A DNA stretch of 64,000 nt from Acinetobacter sp. ANC 4204 (GCF_002135205.1 NZ_NEFZ01000003.1:248001-312000); one strand, 5' to 3'; numbered from the stretch's first letter, positions 35,409-46,088 are shown. Notes: a model not told the origin generated them from the letters alone. Made by a program: numbers and translations.

Positions 35409-37373
35409 GTTTGTGGTTCTGACTAAATTTAAGAAATGTAAATGACGTTCGTACTGGTCAATAATATCTTGCAGTAGATCTTCTAAAGTCCAATCCATCA
35501 CATCATAATTCTGCCCGCCTTCTCTTAAGAAAACCTCAGCCTGATAGAACTGCTGTTCCTCCAGTCTATCCGCCATAAAACTTGGCGGTTGCGTTTCACG
35601 GGCAACCACCTGATAGATGAAGTTAATTTCATTATGGTGATCTACGCGTAACTGCAAGCCATGCTCAATCTGTTGAATGGTCACGTCTAATTGACGACGC
35701 TGGAATTCCTTTTGTACCGCCGAAAAAGCAGCTTGCACCCGCTGTTCAATAAACTGCTCCACCTCAAGCTGAGTATGCGGATAATGCATAATCAGACCTA
35801 GACGCTGTTGCCAACTGCGTGGATTTTGAATCGCACGAGGGGTAATTCGCGCATCTTGCAGTGCACGCATTTTGGTGACATCTAAACGTAGTGCTTTCAA
35901 TAAGCCCCAGCAGACCAACAGCATAATCAAAGTAAACGGTAAAGCACTCATAATTGTGGCCGATTGTAAGGCGGACAGCCCACCTGCCATCAGTAGGATA
36001 ATCGACAGTAAAGCAATCAGAATGGTCCAAAACAACCGTTGCCATAAAGGTGAATTTTCTGTTTCTGCAGTTAAGTAATCAATCACCAATGAACCTGAGT
36101 CAGCAGAAGTGACAAAGAATAACACCACCAGAACGGTCGCAATCAGACTTGATATTTGAACGAAAGGCAAATGAGTTAAAAATTCAAATAGTGCAACCGA
36201 TGAATCTTGTTGTACCGCAGTAATTAAAGAAGTGTGGCCTTCTTGAATAATACTGAACAGTGCCGCATTTCCCATAAAGCCCATCCAAATCAGCGTAAAA
36301 CCTGTAGGAATGAACAGCACCCCAACAATAAACTCGCGAATGGTTCGACCTTTAGACACTCGGGCAATAAACATCCCCACAAAAGGCGACCACGAAATCC
36401 ACCAAGCCCAATACATAATCGTCCAACCACCAATCCAACCATTCGGTTGATAGGCATATAAGTTGAAGGTCATGGCAAATAAGTTGGAAACATATTGCCC
36501 TGCATTTTGAATGCTAGTTTGTAGGATATAAATAGAAGAACTGGCAAAAAAGACAAACAGTAATAACACCAATGCGAGTACTAAGTTCAGTTCAGACAGA
36601 CGTTTAATGCCTTTATCTAAACCAAAACCGACCGAGAGTGAAGCCAAAAAAGTGACAAAGATAATCAGTCCGACCTGAATCCCGATATTTTGCTGGATAC
36701 CAAATAAATAATTCAGTCCCGAGTTAATTTGAGTTACCCCAAATCCAAGTGTAGTAGCGATCCCAAAAATAGTGCCTAAGGTTGCAAAAGTATCAACCGC
36801 ATCTCCCGTTGCACCATAAATTTTTTTACCGACCAAAGGATATAAAGCGGAGCGAACTTTTAAAGGCAAATTATGTCGGAAAGAGAAATAAGCCAGTGAC
36901 AAGCCCACAAGCGCATAAATGGCCCATGCATGTAATCCCCAATGGAAAAAGGTGATGCGCATCGCTTGTTGTGCAGCATCTACAGTTTGTCCATCGCCCG
37001 TGGGCGGATTGACATAGTGCATCACGGGTTCAGCCACACCAAAGAACATGAGACCAATCCCCATACCCGCGGTAAATAGCATGGCGAACCAAGAACCACT
37101 GCTATATTCAGGTAAACTATGGTCTGGACCAAGTTTGATCTTCCCCATGTCGGAGAGTGCAATAAATACCAGTATGATGAGAAATAATGCAACGGCTAAG
37201 ACATAAAACCAGCTAAATGAATCAATAATCCATTGATTTAAATGTTTGGTCAAAGCCTCAAACCCGCTTGGGTCAAAAAGAATTAAGGCTAGAAAAAGCA
37301 CTAGAATCACGACCGTGCTAAGAAATACATTCTGTTTGACGTTCGCAAACAATGATGGTTTTATGGAAGGCAT
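35406..37373 (-). CDS. betT: BCCT-family choline transporter BetT
   Basis: A 655-residue secondary transporter for choline, the precursor of the osmoprotectant glycine betaine. Twelve membrane helices are predicted; the BCCT signature is MYWAWWISWSPFVGMFIARVSKGRTIREFI (about residues 310-339), and the GMGIGLMFFGVAEPVMHY helix 3 is present. About 150 hydrophilic C-terminal residues after helix 12 form the osmosensing tail seen in BetT rather than BetP or CaiT. No bet synthesis genes are adjacent. GGGGGAA precedes the ATG. Confidence 0.88.
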   Translation of the reverse strand: MPSIKPSLFANVKQNVFLSTVVILVLFLALILFDPSGFEALTKHLNQWIIDSFSWFYVLAVALFLIILVFIALSDMGKIKLGPDHSLPEYSSGSWFAMLFTAGMGIGLMFFGVAEPVMHYVNPPTGDGQTVDAAQQAMRITFFHWGLHAWAIYALVGLSLAYFSFRHNLPLKVRSALYPLVGKKIYGATGDAVDTFATLGTIFGIATTLGFGVTQINSGLNYLFGIQQNIGIQVGLIIFVTFLASLSVGFGLDKGIKRLSELNLVLALVLLLFVFFASSSIYILQTSIQNAGQYVSNLFAMTFNLYAYQPNGWIGGWTIMYWAWWISWSPFVGMFIARVSKGRTIREFIVGVLFIPTGFTLIWMGFMGNAALFSIIQEGHTSLITAVQQDSSVALFEFLTHLPFVQISSLIATVLVVLFFVTSADSGSLVIDYLTAETENSPLWQRLFWTILIALLSIILLMAGGLSALQSATIMSALPFTLIMLLVCWGLLKALRLDVTKMRALQDARITPRAIQNPRSWQQRLGLIMHYPHTQLEVEQFIEQRVQAAFSAVQKEFQRRQLDVTIQQIEHGLQLRVDHHNEINFIYQVVARETQPPSFMADRLEEQQFYQAEVFLREGGQNYDVMDWTLEDLLQDIIDQYERHLHFLNLVRTTN

Positions 37374-37530
37374 AATTCCCCCAGAAAATTATTTTTAATA
37401 CAAAGATATAACCAAGATGGTTAATGAGACGAGTCTGATTCAGACTGAAAAGTGAATTGTTTAAAGTTTAACGATTCAGAACCATCATAATTTATGTTTA
37501 AAAATAAGGCAGTGCGAATCCTGTAACAGT

Positions 37531-38220
37531 TTAATTTTCTTTATGATCATTGGGTCGATGCTGAATATATTGCAATGCGATTAAACGAGAGACAATTAGC
37601 GCAAAATACATGACGCCACAAAACATCTGTAACATGGCAATCATACGGGCCAGTGGTGTTAGCGGCATTAAATCAGACAAGCCCGTTGCCGACTGCAAAC
37701 TAAAACTTAAAAATAATAAATCTAGCCATGACTGTGCGCCCACCACATTGGGATTTAAAAAGCTATTGGGCTCCAAAATCTGACAAATGCTATATAGAAA
37801 AGCAAAGCCCCATGCGATAAGGGTAAACACTGCACCCGCTGCAAAAAGCTCATCTTTGGTCAGATAACGGTCTGCGAACATATAGCGCAACAAGCCATAG
37901 GCCGCAATAAAATACGCCATTGCTTCAAAGGCATGACTAATCACCAAGAGCATCGGATGCGTGGCACCCAACAAAATCAATAAGGAAAAGAACAGGGCTC
38001 CACCGACAAAACTCAGCCCTAGAATGGTAAATACTGGGGTTTGGCGTATGACTTTGGCAATCATCAATAACACCAATACACCTAAGCCCCAAACCAAGAC
38101 ACGCAAAGACAAACTATGTCCACTCAGCATCGCCAAGATCAGCATCATAAATTGCAGTAACAGCAGCCATGCTGAAGGGAGTAAGCGGAAACCTTTCCAA
38201 AAGTCGACCAATACCTGCAT
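37531..38220 (-). CDS. Two-pore-type ion channel with degenerate selectivity filter
   Basis: A 229-residue membrane protein with about six hydrophobic segments, the last two flanking a pore loop. The loop reads LLFLSFSLQSATGLSDLMPLTPLARMIAMLQMFCGVMY, which aligns with the Ion_trans_2 potassium-channel pore, where TTVGYGD-x-PxTPxGR is expected. Here the filter is ATGLSD, so potassium selectivity is not assured. There is no RCK or nucleotide-binding domain. The gene lies between betT and actP on the same strand; a role in osmotic ion balance is a guess. Confidence 0.75.
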   Translation of the reverse strand: MQVLVDFWKGFRLLPSAWLLLLQFMMLILAMLSGHSLSLRVLVWGLGVLVLLMIAKVIRQTPVFTILGLSFVGGALFFSLLILLGATHPMLLVISHAFEAMAYFIAAYGLLRYMFADRYLTKDELFAAGAVFTLIAWGFAFLYSICQILEPNSFLNPNVVGAQSWLDLLFLSFSLQSATGLSDLMPLTPLARMIAMLQMFCGVMYFALIVSRLIALQYIQHRPNDHKEN

Positions 38221-38428
38221 ATCTAGCCATCCAAGTTATTATTTTTTAAAGCCCAGTGTGGTTCATTTTTGTTCTACGTGGTTAATTTAACATGAATAAA
38301 ATAGGAAGCTCATGGTTTTTGTAGATGTCATCACGTTCCTTTTCATCTTACTTACTTTTCCGCTAATACCTCCATCTAACAATGTCTAGATAAAAGACAG
38401 TTTGCGGTCAAAAGTTCAGAGCTACCCA

Positions 38429-38462
38429 CAAAAAAAAAGCCCCATCAGTTGGGGCTTTTTTA
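38429..38462. terminator. Intrinsic terminator downstream of actP
   Basis: AAAAAAAAGCCCCA and TGGGGCTTTTTT form a strong stem with a short loop and runs on both strands, 12 bases from the actP stop. Confidence 0.92.
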
Positions 38463-38473
38463 TCAGGTTCAGA

Positions 38474-40189
38474 TTAGTGATCTGAAGCACCTGAGATACC
38501 AATACCTGTTTGTGAACGTACATACTGCGCATCAAATGCTTTACGTTCTGCTTGAGCTTGTGCTGAATTATCAGTCACAGAGAACAACCAGCAGCAGAAG
38601 AACGCCAATGGCATAGCAAAGATTGCTGGACCATTGAATGGGTTCACTGGGGTTTCAGAGATAGCCAAGGTATCTACCCAAACCGCTTTAGATAAGATAA
38701 TCAATGTTACTGCAGTTGCTAGACCAACCACGCCACCAATCACCGCACCACGTGTGGTTAAACCTTTCCAGAACATTGAAAGTACAAGTACTGGGAAGTT
38801 TGCACATGCTGCTACAGAGAATGCTAGACCCACCATGAAGGCTACGTTTTGCTTCTCGAACAGAATTCCTAAAATCATCGCAAAAATAGCAAGACCTAAA
38901 GTCGCGATTTTAGACATACGAAGTTCAGATTCAGGGGTTGTTTGACCTTTCTTGAATACGTTTGCATACAAGTCATGTGAAATTGCTGAAGCACCAGACA
39001 ATGTCAAACCAGCTACTACGGCAAGAATTGTTGCGAATGCTACCGCTGAAATGAAGCCCATGAACAAGTCACCGCCAAGAGCGTCAGACAAGTGCACCGC
39101 AGCCATGTTGTTACCACCTACAAGCTCAAGCTTGCCAGTTACTGCCATTTTCGCAACATCAAGGAACTGAGGGTTATTCGATACATAAAGGATCGCACCA
39201 AAGCCAATGATGAAAGTTAATAGGTAGAAGTAACCAATGAAACCTGTTGCAACAACCACTGATTTACGTGCTTCTTTAGCATCTTTAACAGTAAAGAAAC
39301 GCATCAAGATGTGTGGAAGACCTGCTGTACCGAACATTAATGCAAGACCTAAAGAAATCGCATCAATTGGGTTCGCTGCAAGTTTACCAGGGCCCATAAT
39401 ATTGCCCGCTTCTGCTAAAGAAATATCATGAACTTTAGAGAAAACTTGAATTGATTGAGAGAACATTTCAGAGAAGCTGAAGCCCACGCCTTTCATCACC
39501 ATGAAAGCCATGAATGTTGCACCAGACAAAAGCATTACAGCTTTAATAATCTGCACCCAAGTCGTTGCCAACATCCCACCGAAGATCACGTAAGCCATCA
39601 TTAGAAGACCCACAATCACCACCGCAATGTTATAGTTCAAACCAAATAACAGTTTGATCAGCTGACCTGCACCCACCATCTGAGCGATCAGATAGAATGC
39701 AACCACCACCAATGAACTCACCGCAGCAAGTGTACGTACTGGTTTTTCAGCTAAACGGAATGACACCACGTCAGATAAGTTGAACTTACCTAAGTTACGT
39801 AGACGCTCAGCAACCAAGAACAATACGATTGGCCAGCCCACCATGAAGCCAAGTGAGTAAAGCAAACCATCAAAGCCTGAGCTGAAAACCATTGCGGAAA
39901 TACCCAAGAATGACGCTGCGGACATATAGTCACCCGCAATTGCTAAACCATTTTGGAAGCCCGAAATACCGCCACCCGCTGTATAAAAGTCAGCAGTATT
40001 GGTAGTTTGTTTTGCTGCCCATTTAGTGATCAGCAATGTAAAGCCCACAAAAATTGCGAACATGATAATGGCATGCCAGTTTGTCGCCTGCTGTTGAGCC
40101 TCACCTAAATCAGGGCTTGCGATTGCTAGGCTTGAAGCCAACAGTGTTATCGTAGCGACTGTAAGCGCTTTCAATGAATTCCATTTCAT
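38474..40189 (-). CDS. actP: Cation/acetate symporter ActP
   Basis: A 571-residue sodium:solute symporter that takes up acetate and other short monocarboxylates. The N-terminus has a signal-like helix ([19 protein letters not shown]), then 13 membrane segments with the SSS signatures [29 protein letters not shown] and [24 protein letters not shown]. The start ATG overlaps the yjcH stop by one base (TAATG), so the two are translationally coupled. The partner genes acs and the CrbS/CrbR-like regulators lie in the same window. Confidence 0.95.
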   Translation of the reverse strand: MKWNSLKALTVATITLLASSLAIASPDLGEAQQQATNWHAIIMFAIFVGFTLLITKWAAKQTTNTADFYTAGGGISGFQNGLAIAGDYMSAASFLGISAMVFSSGFDGLLYSLGFMVGWPIVLFLVAERLRNLGKFNLSDVVSFRLAEKPVRTLAAVSSLVVVAFYLIAQMVGAGQLIKLLFGLNYNIAVVIVGLLMMAYVIFGGMLATTWVQIIKAVMLLSGATFMAFMVMKGVGFSFSEMFSQSIQVFSKVHDISLAEAGNIMGPGKLAANPIDAISLGLALMFGTAGLPHILMRFFTVKDAKEARKSVVVATGFIGYFYLLTFIIGFGAILYVSNNPQFLDVAKMAVTGKLELVGGNNMAAVHLSDALGGDLFMGFISAVAFATILAVVAGLTLSGASAISHDLYANVFKKGQTTPESELRMSKIATLGLAIFAMILGILFEKQNVAFMVGLAFSVAACANFPVLVLSMFWKGLTTRGAVIGGVVGLATAVTLIILSKAVWVDTLAISETPVNPFNGPAIFAMPLAFFCCWLFSVTDNSAQAQAERKAFDAQYVRSQTGIGISGASDH

Positions 40190-40521
40190 TAGTGCTGTCC
40201 TTTCTCTTGCGCAATGGCTTCAACTTCACGCATTGCTTCTTCATTTAATGCATCTAGTTTGTTATTCGAAATATACGAATACACACCACATAAAACAAAA
40301 GACAATACAATAATGCTTAGCCCTAATGGCATGCCAATCGTGGTCACCCCACCACTGACTGAAGTCATTAGAAACTCTTTGTTGTAACCAACTAACAACA
40401 TGAAACCAACGTACACAACCAACATAATGCCCGTTAATGTCCAACTGAGTTTACTTTTACGACTAACCATTTCCTTGAATTTGGGATTTTGTAGAATCTG
40501 TTCTACTTGTCTCTCGTCCAT
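40189..40521 (-). CDS. yjcH: DUF485 inner membrane protein YjcH
   Basis: A 110-residue DUF485 protein with two membrane helices ([22 protein letters not shown] and [18 protein letters not shown]), the standard partner upstream of actP. Its function is not known beyond that linkage. The start is the ATG at 40521, with AGGAG 8 bases upstream; the 12-residue extension has no support. It probably heads the yjcH-actP transcript, facing the sensor kinase gene. Confidence 0.93.
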   Translation of the reverse strand: MDERQVEQILQNPKFKEMVSRKSKLSWTLTGIMLVVYVGFMLLVGYNKEFLMTSVSGGVTTIGMPLGLSIIVLSFVLCGVYSYISNNKLDALNEEAMREVEAIAQEKGQH

Positions 40522-40706
40522 AACCACACTCCTGTCTGTATCCAACCGTAGATACAATTTTTTAATTCGAATTATTACATTTGCTAAATTAGCAAGCTTC
40601 TGTATTGGTTGTAATTTAGACTTTGGTCTCTAAATTTTAAACAAGCACAGCAGGCTCTCTCCGAGATGCGTTATGATGCAACCATGGTGGAAAAACTTTA
40701 GGTAAA

Positions 40707-43700
40707 ATGAACAGCTGGCTCATCATAGGGGTCTTGGCCCTCTACATTGCATTACTCTTTATCTGCGCCTTTTTTGGTGAAAAACACGCCAGTCGCCTGA
40801 GTACGCGTGGGCGCATGCTATTGTTTAGTTTAACTTTAGGCGTCTACTGCTCATCATGGACTTTTTATGGTGCTACAGGTGCGGCAGTTCGTGAAGGCAT
40901 TATCTTTCTGCCCATTTACCTTGGTCCACTACTCTTCGTTGCACTGGGCTATGACATTTGGCGTCGTTTAGGCCGCGTCCGCCAGCACCATGCGATTTCA
41001 TCCATCGCAGACTTTGTCGCAGCACGCTATGGTAAAAGCGGACCTTTAGCCTCAATGGTGACTATCCTCGCCGTCATTGCCATTATTCCTTACCTTGCCC
41101 TTCAGCTGCGGGCCATTGCCCTCAGTGCTGCGGTAATTTTAGAACCAACAGCAGGTAGCATTGCCTCAACCACCAACGGTGTCCTGTTCCTCACTGGCAT
41201 TTTGGCCATTTTGGCCATGATTTTTGGAACCAGACAGATTGCCAATACCGAACAACATGGCGGTCTGATGTTAGCAGTTGCCTTTGAGTCTTTTGTCAAA
41301 CTATTTGCTTTACTCTGTGTGGCCCTCTTTTTCGTGTTTGCTGCACCTGAAAATGTCCATCAAATCTCTAAAGACGTCGCAGAGACGTTCCATCAAGTAC
41401 AGCTAATCGGTGTGCCCGATACCTTCTGGATTCAAACCTTATTAGCAGGGTTAGCGATCATTTGTTTACCGCGTCAGTTCCACGTCGCTGTGGTTGAACT
41501 CCGCGATGAAAAGCACATTCGCGGGGCACGGCGCTGGTTTGCTGTCTATTTAGTTTTAACCATCATTGCGATTATCCCGATTGCCAGTTGGGCGCTGCAT
41601 GCAACGCCTGGTTATTTAGCGATCCCGGATGTCGCAGTCCTGTCTTTACCTTTGAGTTATGGACAAGACTGGTTAACTCTTTTGGCATTTTTAGGGGGAT
41701 TTTCGGCCTCTACGGGTATGTTGTTGGTATCATCCGTCGCCTTATCTATCATGCTGAGTAACGACCTAATCATGCCAGCTTTATGGCGCACAAATGTGCT
41801 ATCACGTCATGACAAGCGTCTACCTTTGGTACTGAAATTCACCCGTCGGGTCTGTATTTTAGCCGTCATGCTTCTGGGCTTTTTGTTCTTCCATTTCTTC
41901 AATGACATTGACCAATTATCAGTCTTTGGCTTATTGGCCTTTAGTGCTGTGGCTCAATTCTCACCTGCTCTCATTGGTGGTCTTTACTGGCGTGGTGGTA
42001 GTAAACAAGGGGTCTATGCAGGTCTATTGGCAGGTTTTGGCATGTGGGCCTACACCCTGCTGTTACCCACTGTATTACGCAGTTTACCGGCTGAATATGC
42101 ACACTTCACCGAAAGCTTCCTCAATTTCGGACCAATGGGCATTAACTGGTTACGTCCTGAAGCCCTGCTCGGTTTTGAATCCTTTGCCGCGCTTACCCAT
42201 GGCGTGGTGTGGGCACTCGGTCTGAATATTATTTTATACATTTGGATTTCCCGTGTATTTCGTCCAAGCGTGGCTGAACAAATTCAGGCTGAAAGCTTTT
42301 TCTATTATGAAACCAAGCCACTGCCAACACAAAGCACGTCAACGGACATCAACTACATTCATCACGATGTTGCACGTTTGAAAGTCGGTGATTTGATCAC
42401 CTTAGCCAAACGGATTACAGGCGATGGCGCAACCATGCGCGCATTTCAACAGTTCTGCGCACAAAACAATGTGGTGCTGAATGAAAACAGCAATGCCAAC
42501 GGTATGTGGTGGCGTTTTACCGAACAATATTTAGCAGGCACTATCGGCGCTGCGTCGGCGCGTACCCTGCTCACCACCGCGATGGTCAACAATGGTCTCG
42601 CACTTGGCCAAGTGGCAAACATTCTAGACCAAGCCTCACAATGGCAACGTTTTAATCAAAACCTGATCATGACCATGATTGACCACATGACCCAAGGGGT
42701 GAGTGTGGTCGATGAAAACATGTGTTTGGTGGCATGGAATAACCAATATTTAAAACTGTTTGATTATCCTAAAGACATTGTCTATGTCGGTTGTCCAATT
42801 TCTGATTTGATTCGATATAACGCAGAACGCGGCGAGTGTGGCCCAGGTTCGGTCGAGGAACATGTACGGAAACGGATGCACTGGATGCAAGTTGGTAGCG
42901 CACATGAGTTTGAACGGATCCGTAAAGATGGTCGTGTCATTCAAATGCGCGGTAACCCGATTGAAGGCGGTGGCTTTGTCACCACCTTTGCCGACATTAC
43001 CGCCTTCCGTGAAAATGAAGCCATGCTTGAGGCACGGGTTCAAGATCGAACTCAACAGTTGGCAGATGCATTGTCTGAACAACAACTGGCACGTGAACAA
43101 GCCGATAAAGCCAATATGTCAAAAAGTCGCTTTATTGCCGCTGCCAGTCATGACTTATTGCAACCAATGCATGCTGCACGTCTGTTCAGTACCGCTTTAG
43201 AACAAAGCGTACAAAGTGAAGAAGACCGCAAAACTTTACAACAGCTTGATCGTGCCTTACATGGGGCGGAAAGTATGTTGTCTGCATTATTAGATATTGC
43301 CCGTCTTGAAGGTGGCACTATTCAACCCAACCGTCAGGCTTATCCGCTACATGATTTACTCAGTGACCTTGAATTGCAGTTTAAATCTATTGCCGCACAA
43401 CGAGGTATTCGTTTCAGCGTACATGATGCGCAATTCTGGATAGATACCGACCCACAGTGGATTCGTCGTATTATTCAAAACTTTGTCAGTAATGCCCTGC
43501 GCTATACTGCCAAAGGCAAAGTGGTGGTGGGTGTACTTCGTTCCAGTGATCAACCACGTCATATTCGAATTGGGGTTTGGGATACAGGCCCCGGTATTGC
43601 AGAAGAACAACGAATCAAACTGTTTCAAGAATTCGAGCGCTGTGGTCATACCTCGCCATGGGGTGAACAAGGTTTAGGTCTAGGTTTAGCCATCGTGCAA

Positions 43701-44204
43701 CGAATGACCAGTCTGCTCGACTACCCTGTACATGTCTATTCAGAATATGGCAAAGGTTCCTGCTTTATGATTGAAGTCCCGATCATAGACCCACCAAAAG
43801 TGGTTGCTGCACCTGTACAGGCCGTTCCACTCAAAACCAAAGCCTATAAAATTCTGTGTTTGGACAATGACGAAACGATTTTAGAAGGGATGTCGACGTT
43901 ACTCACTAAATGGGGCTATCAAGTGTTTAAAGCGACTGAACCTGAACAAGCGTTTGAAATGATTCAGCAAGAAAACATTCAGGTCTGGTTGGTCGATCAG
44001 CACTTGAATCATGACAAAATCGGGTTGGACTTTATTTTAGCCAACCGTCAAGAAAACGTGCCTGTTGCCTTGATCACAGCAGATTCAGATCCTGAGCTGC
44101 CTCAACGGGTCAAAGACATGAATATTGTATTGTTGAAGAAACCATTAAAACCCGCCTCATTACGTGCATGGCTCTCGGGTTTAAAAATTTCAAACACTGA
44201 ATAA
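40707..44204 (+). CDS. Hybrid sensor kinase with N-terminal SSS transporter domain (CrbS/MxtR-like)
   Basis: A 1165-residue membrane sensor. Residues about 1-520 form a sodium:solute symporter-like domain with about 13 helices (GVYCSSWTFYGATGAAVREG, YLALQLRAIALS). A PAS-type domain follows at about 650-770 (MTMIDHMTQGVSVVDENMCLVAWNNQYLKLF). Then a HisKA domain with phospho-acceptor His815 (AASHDLLQPMHAARLF), an HATPase domain (NFVSNALRYT, DTGPGIA, GLGLGLAIV) and a receiver domain with Asp1097 (LVDQHL). This is the layout of CrbS/MxtR, which controls acs and acetate use. It is divergent from yjcH-actP; the response regulator gene is at 45438. Confidence 0.9.
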   Translation: MNSWLIIGVLALYIALLFICAFFGEKHASRLSTRGRMLLFSLTLGVYCSSWTFYGATGAAVREGIIFLPIYLGPLLFVALGYDIWRRLGRVRQHHAISSIADFVAARYGKSGPLASMVTILAVIAIIPYLALQLRAIALSAAVILEPTAGSIASTTNGVLFLTGILAILAMIFGTRQIANTEQHGGLMLAVAFESFVKLFALLCVALFFVFAAPENVHQISKDVAETFHQVQLIGVPDTFWIQTLLAGLAIICLPRQFHVAVVELRDEKHIRGARRWFAVYLVLTIIAIIPIASWALHATPGYLAIPDVAVLSLPLSYGQDWLTLLAFLGGFSASTGMLLVSSVALSIMLSNDLIMPALWRTNVLSRHDKRLPLVLKFTRRVCILAVMLLGFLFFHFFNDIDQLSVFGLLAFSAVAQFSPALIGGLYWRGGSKQGVYAGLLAGFGMWAYTLLLPTVLRSLPAEYAHFTESFLNFGPMGINWLRPEALLGFESFAALTHGVVWALGLNIILYIWISRVFRPSVAEQIQAESFFYYETKPLPTQSTSTDINYIHHDVARLKVGDLITLAKRITGDGATMRAFQQFCAQNNVVLNENSNANGMWWRFTEQYLAGTIGAASARTLLTTAMVNNGLALGQVANILDQASQWQRFNQNLIMTMIDHMTQGVSVVDENMCLVAWNNQYLKLFDYPKDIVYVGCPISDLIRYNAERGECGPGSVEEHVRKRMHWMQVGSAHEFERIRKDGRVIQMRGNPIEGGGFVTTFADITAFRENEAMLEARVQDRTQQLADALSEQQLAREQADKANMSKSRFIAAASHDLLQPMHAARLFSTALEQSVQSEEDRKTLQQLDRALHGAESMLSALLDIARLEGGTIQPNRQAYPLHDLLSDLELQFKSIAAQRGIRFSVHDAQFWIDTDPQWIRRIIQNFVSNALRYTAKGKVVVGVLRSSDQPRHIRIGVWDTGPGIAEEQRIKLFQEFERCGHTSPWGEQGLGLGLAIVQRMTSLLDYPVHVYSEYGKGSCFMIEVPIIDPPKVVAAPVQAVPLKTKAYKILCLDNDETILEGMSTLLTKWGYQVFKATEPEQAFEMIQQENIQVWLVDQHLNHDKIGLDFILANRQENVPVALITADSDPELPQRVKDMNIVLLKKPLKPASLRAWLSGLKISNTE

Positions 44205-44221
44205 ATTCGCTACATGTATTC

Positions 44222-44253
44222 ACAAACCTCAAGTGATCCTATTTGAGGTTTGT
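44222..44253 (+). terminator. Stem-loop after the sensor kinase gene
   Basis: ACAAACCTCAA pairs with TTGAGGTTTGT around a 9-base loop, 18 bases past the stop codon. No T-run follows, so termination may be inefficient. Confidence 0.55.
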
Positions 44254-44614
44254 CACTTTGAACCTCAAAATCTTAAGCCAAATGACTAAAGTTTCGCCCC
44301 CACTAACCAAAGTGATCATTTTGAGTATATTTGAGCCCATTTAAACTGGCTAAAAATTACACATTTACTTTTACTATGGCAAAATACACCAGTTACATTA
44401 GTGAACACTTGTATACTTAGTTACAATTTTTTAAACCATTGTTTTATATTAATTAAATATATTGAAAAATCAAAAATACGACTTTAGTCGTATTCATATC
44501 CATAAGGCATTGGCAGATAACTAGGACTAAGAAAAGATCAGTTTTGTCTAAATGTGTGCCTTCTTTCTTTAGCTCAAGAAACTGATCATCCATATCTCAT
44601 ATTGGAGTTTTACG
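44254..44614. promoter_or_regulatory. Leader region of the 255-aa hypothetical gene with two palindromes
   Basis: A perfect hairpin AATACGACT-TT-AGTCGTATT lies at 44475-44494. A wider stem, GATCAGTTT (44536-44544) with AAACTGATC (44579-44587), encloses 34 bases and ends 28 bases before the ATG. Either could be a regulator site or a leader structure. The rest is AT-rich. Confidence 0.45.
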
Positions 44615-45382
44615 ATGAACATTTCTAAAGCCATGCCACACGGTTCAGATCAGTCACAACAATTCTTACGTCAATATAGTGCCAATGCATTTTTACCAAC
44701 AATTGACTGGCGTGAACTGTTTAAACAAAGCAAGCTCAGTGAAACCCATGTTCAAGCCTTAGACACCTTGTATCACAGTGCTGTCCCACTTGCATTGCAA
44801 GTGTTTGAACAACTCGATTTTGATGTGTTCCAACCAGTAGCCTACCAGCCACAAGGCTTAGGTCTGTTTGAAAAGCTGCAACAACAAGAACAGCAATTAC
44901 TGCTCGCCTTAGAGGCAGAAAGTAGCGGTTTAAATGAAGATGTGCGTCATCAGATATGGAGTATGTTGCTCCGTGGCGGTGCAGTGCTGGTGTTTAAAGC
45001 ATGGCTTGGTAAAGTCAAAACCGATCAGGATGAACTCGACACTACCCAGTTTGACCAACTTTCGGATCTACTCTTTATCAAGACCCCACCACAAGTTTTA
45101 GCGGAACGCTTAGCTATTAATGCTCAAGGGACTCAAGATCATATTTTCCTGATGTATGACAACGAAGTTTATTTAGACCGTTTCAACAGCCTCGAAACTG
45201 CTGCACTTTTTGTCGATCTTGGGGTATATGATGCAGCCTTTTTAAGTCTACGGGATGATCGTGTCGCAGCCTATTTAAAACAATTGGGCTATGTCTCTGA
45301 AGAGCAAATTGATGACCTGCAATGTGCTTTAAATCCTCTGTTCTGTACAGATGTTACCAGTAAACAAAATTGCTTGGCTTAA
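44615..45382 (+). CDS. Hypothetical protein (255 aa), between acetate sensor and regulator genes
   Basis: I do not recognise a family. The protein is soluble, acidic and helical with several Gln- and Leu-rich stretches (KLQQQEQQLLLALEAE), no signal peptide and no membrane segment. The second half (PPQVLAERLAINAQGTQDHIFLMYDNEVYLDRF) has a mixed strand/helix look. TTGGAG precedes the ATG by about 9 bases. It is certain to be a gene by length and codon use. Its place between the CrbS-like kinase and the CrbR-like regulator suggests, but does not show, a link to that system. Confidence 0.75.
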   Translation: MNISKAMPHGSDQSQQFLRQYSANAFLPTIDWRELFKQSKLSETHVQALDTLYHSAVPLALQVFEQLDFDVFQPVAYQPQGLGLFEKLQQQEQQLLLALEAESSGLNEDVRHQIWSMLLRGGAVLVFKAWLGKVKTDQDELDTTQFDQLSDLLFIKTPPQVLAERLAINAQGTQDHIFLMYDNEVYLDRFNSLETAALFVDLGVYDAAFLSLRDDRVAAYLKQLGYVSEEQIDDLQCALNPLFCTDVTSKQNCLA

Positions 45383-45393
45383 GTCCAAAACAT

Positions 45394-45426
45394 AAAAAAA
45401 GCGCTGATGTTTCAGCGCTTTTTTTA
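45394..45426. terminator. Bidirectional terminator hypothetical gene / response regulator
   Basis: AAAAAAAGCGCTGA, a short loop and TCAGCGCTTTTTTT between two convergent genes. Confidence 0.92.
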
Positions 45427-45437
45427 TCTCAATGATT

Positions 45438-46088
45438 TTAGATTTTCTTTTCTTCAATATTTAAAGCATTGATCGCCAGCACAGCTTGAGTTCGGTTTTG
45501 TACTCCAAGCTTACGGAAAATAGCAGTCACATGTGCTTTAATTGTCGCTTCTGAAACATCAAGTTCATAGGCAATTTGCTTATTCAACAAGCCTTCTGCC
45601 ACCATCATCAATACACGGAACTGCTGTGGGGTCAAAGACTGAATACGCTCAGCCAAAGCTGTTTCATCCGCTGCACGTGGGTCAAAGTTCATGTTCGCAG
45701 GTAAATTTGGTGGTAACCAAATTTCGCCATCTAAGACTTCACGAATGGCTTCGCCAATATGACTTGGGTGTGCTGATTTTGGAATATAGCCCATTGCACC
45801 ATGTGCAATTGAACGTTGAATAATCGAAGTTTCTTCATGTGCAGAAACCACAATAATCGGCAATGATGGATACTGAGCACGGACATGTACCAATGCTGAA
45901 AAGCCTGAAGCACCAGGTAAGTTTAAATCCAATAACACCAAGTCAGGTTCAGGACCTTTTTCAAGGCGTTCATAGAATTCGTTTACTGCAGCTGTCTCAT
46001 GAATCTGAGCTTGCGGTAAGCTATAACGAACAGCTTGGATCAACGCATGGCGAAACAGCGGATGGTCATCAACGATTAATATATTCAT
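45438..46088 (-). CDS. LuxR-family response regulator (CrbR/ErdR/AgmR-like)
   Basis: A 216-residue two-component regulator. The receiver domain has the acidic pair DDHPLFR, the phospho-acceptor Asp in LVLLDLNLPGASGFSAL, the Thr/Ser region VVSAHEE and the Lys in YIPKSAH. The C-terminal LuxR helix-turn-helix reads LTPQQFRVLMMVAEGLLNKQIAYELDVSEATIKAHVTAIFRKLGVQNRTQAVL. This fits CrbR/ErdR, the partner of the transporter-linked kinase encoded at 40707, which activates acs. The start ATG at 46088 is preferred over TTG at 46094. Confidence 0.9.
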   Translation of the reverse strand: MNILIVDDHPLFRHALIQAVRYSLPQAQIHETAAVNEFYERLEKGPEPDLVLLDLNLPGASGFSALVHVRAQYPSLPIIVVSAHEETSIIQRSIAHGAMGYIPKSAHPSHIGEAIREVLDGEIWLPPNLPANMNFDPRAADETALAERIQSLTPQQFRVLMMVAEGLLNKQIAYELDVSEATIKAHVTAIFRKLGVQNRTQAVLAINALNIEEKKI

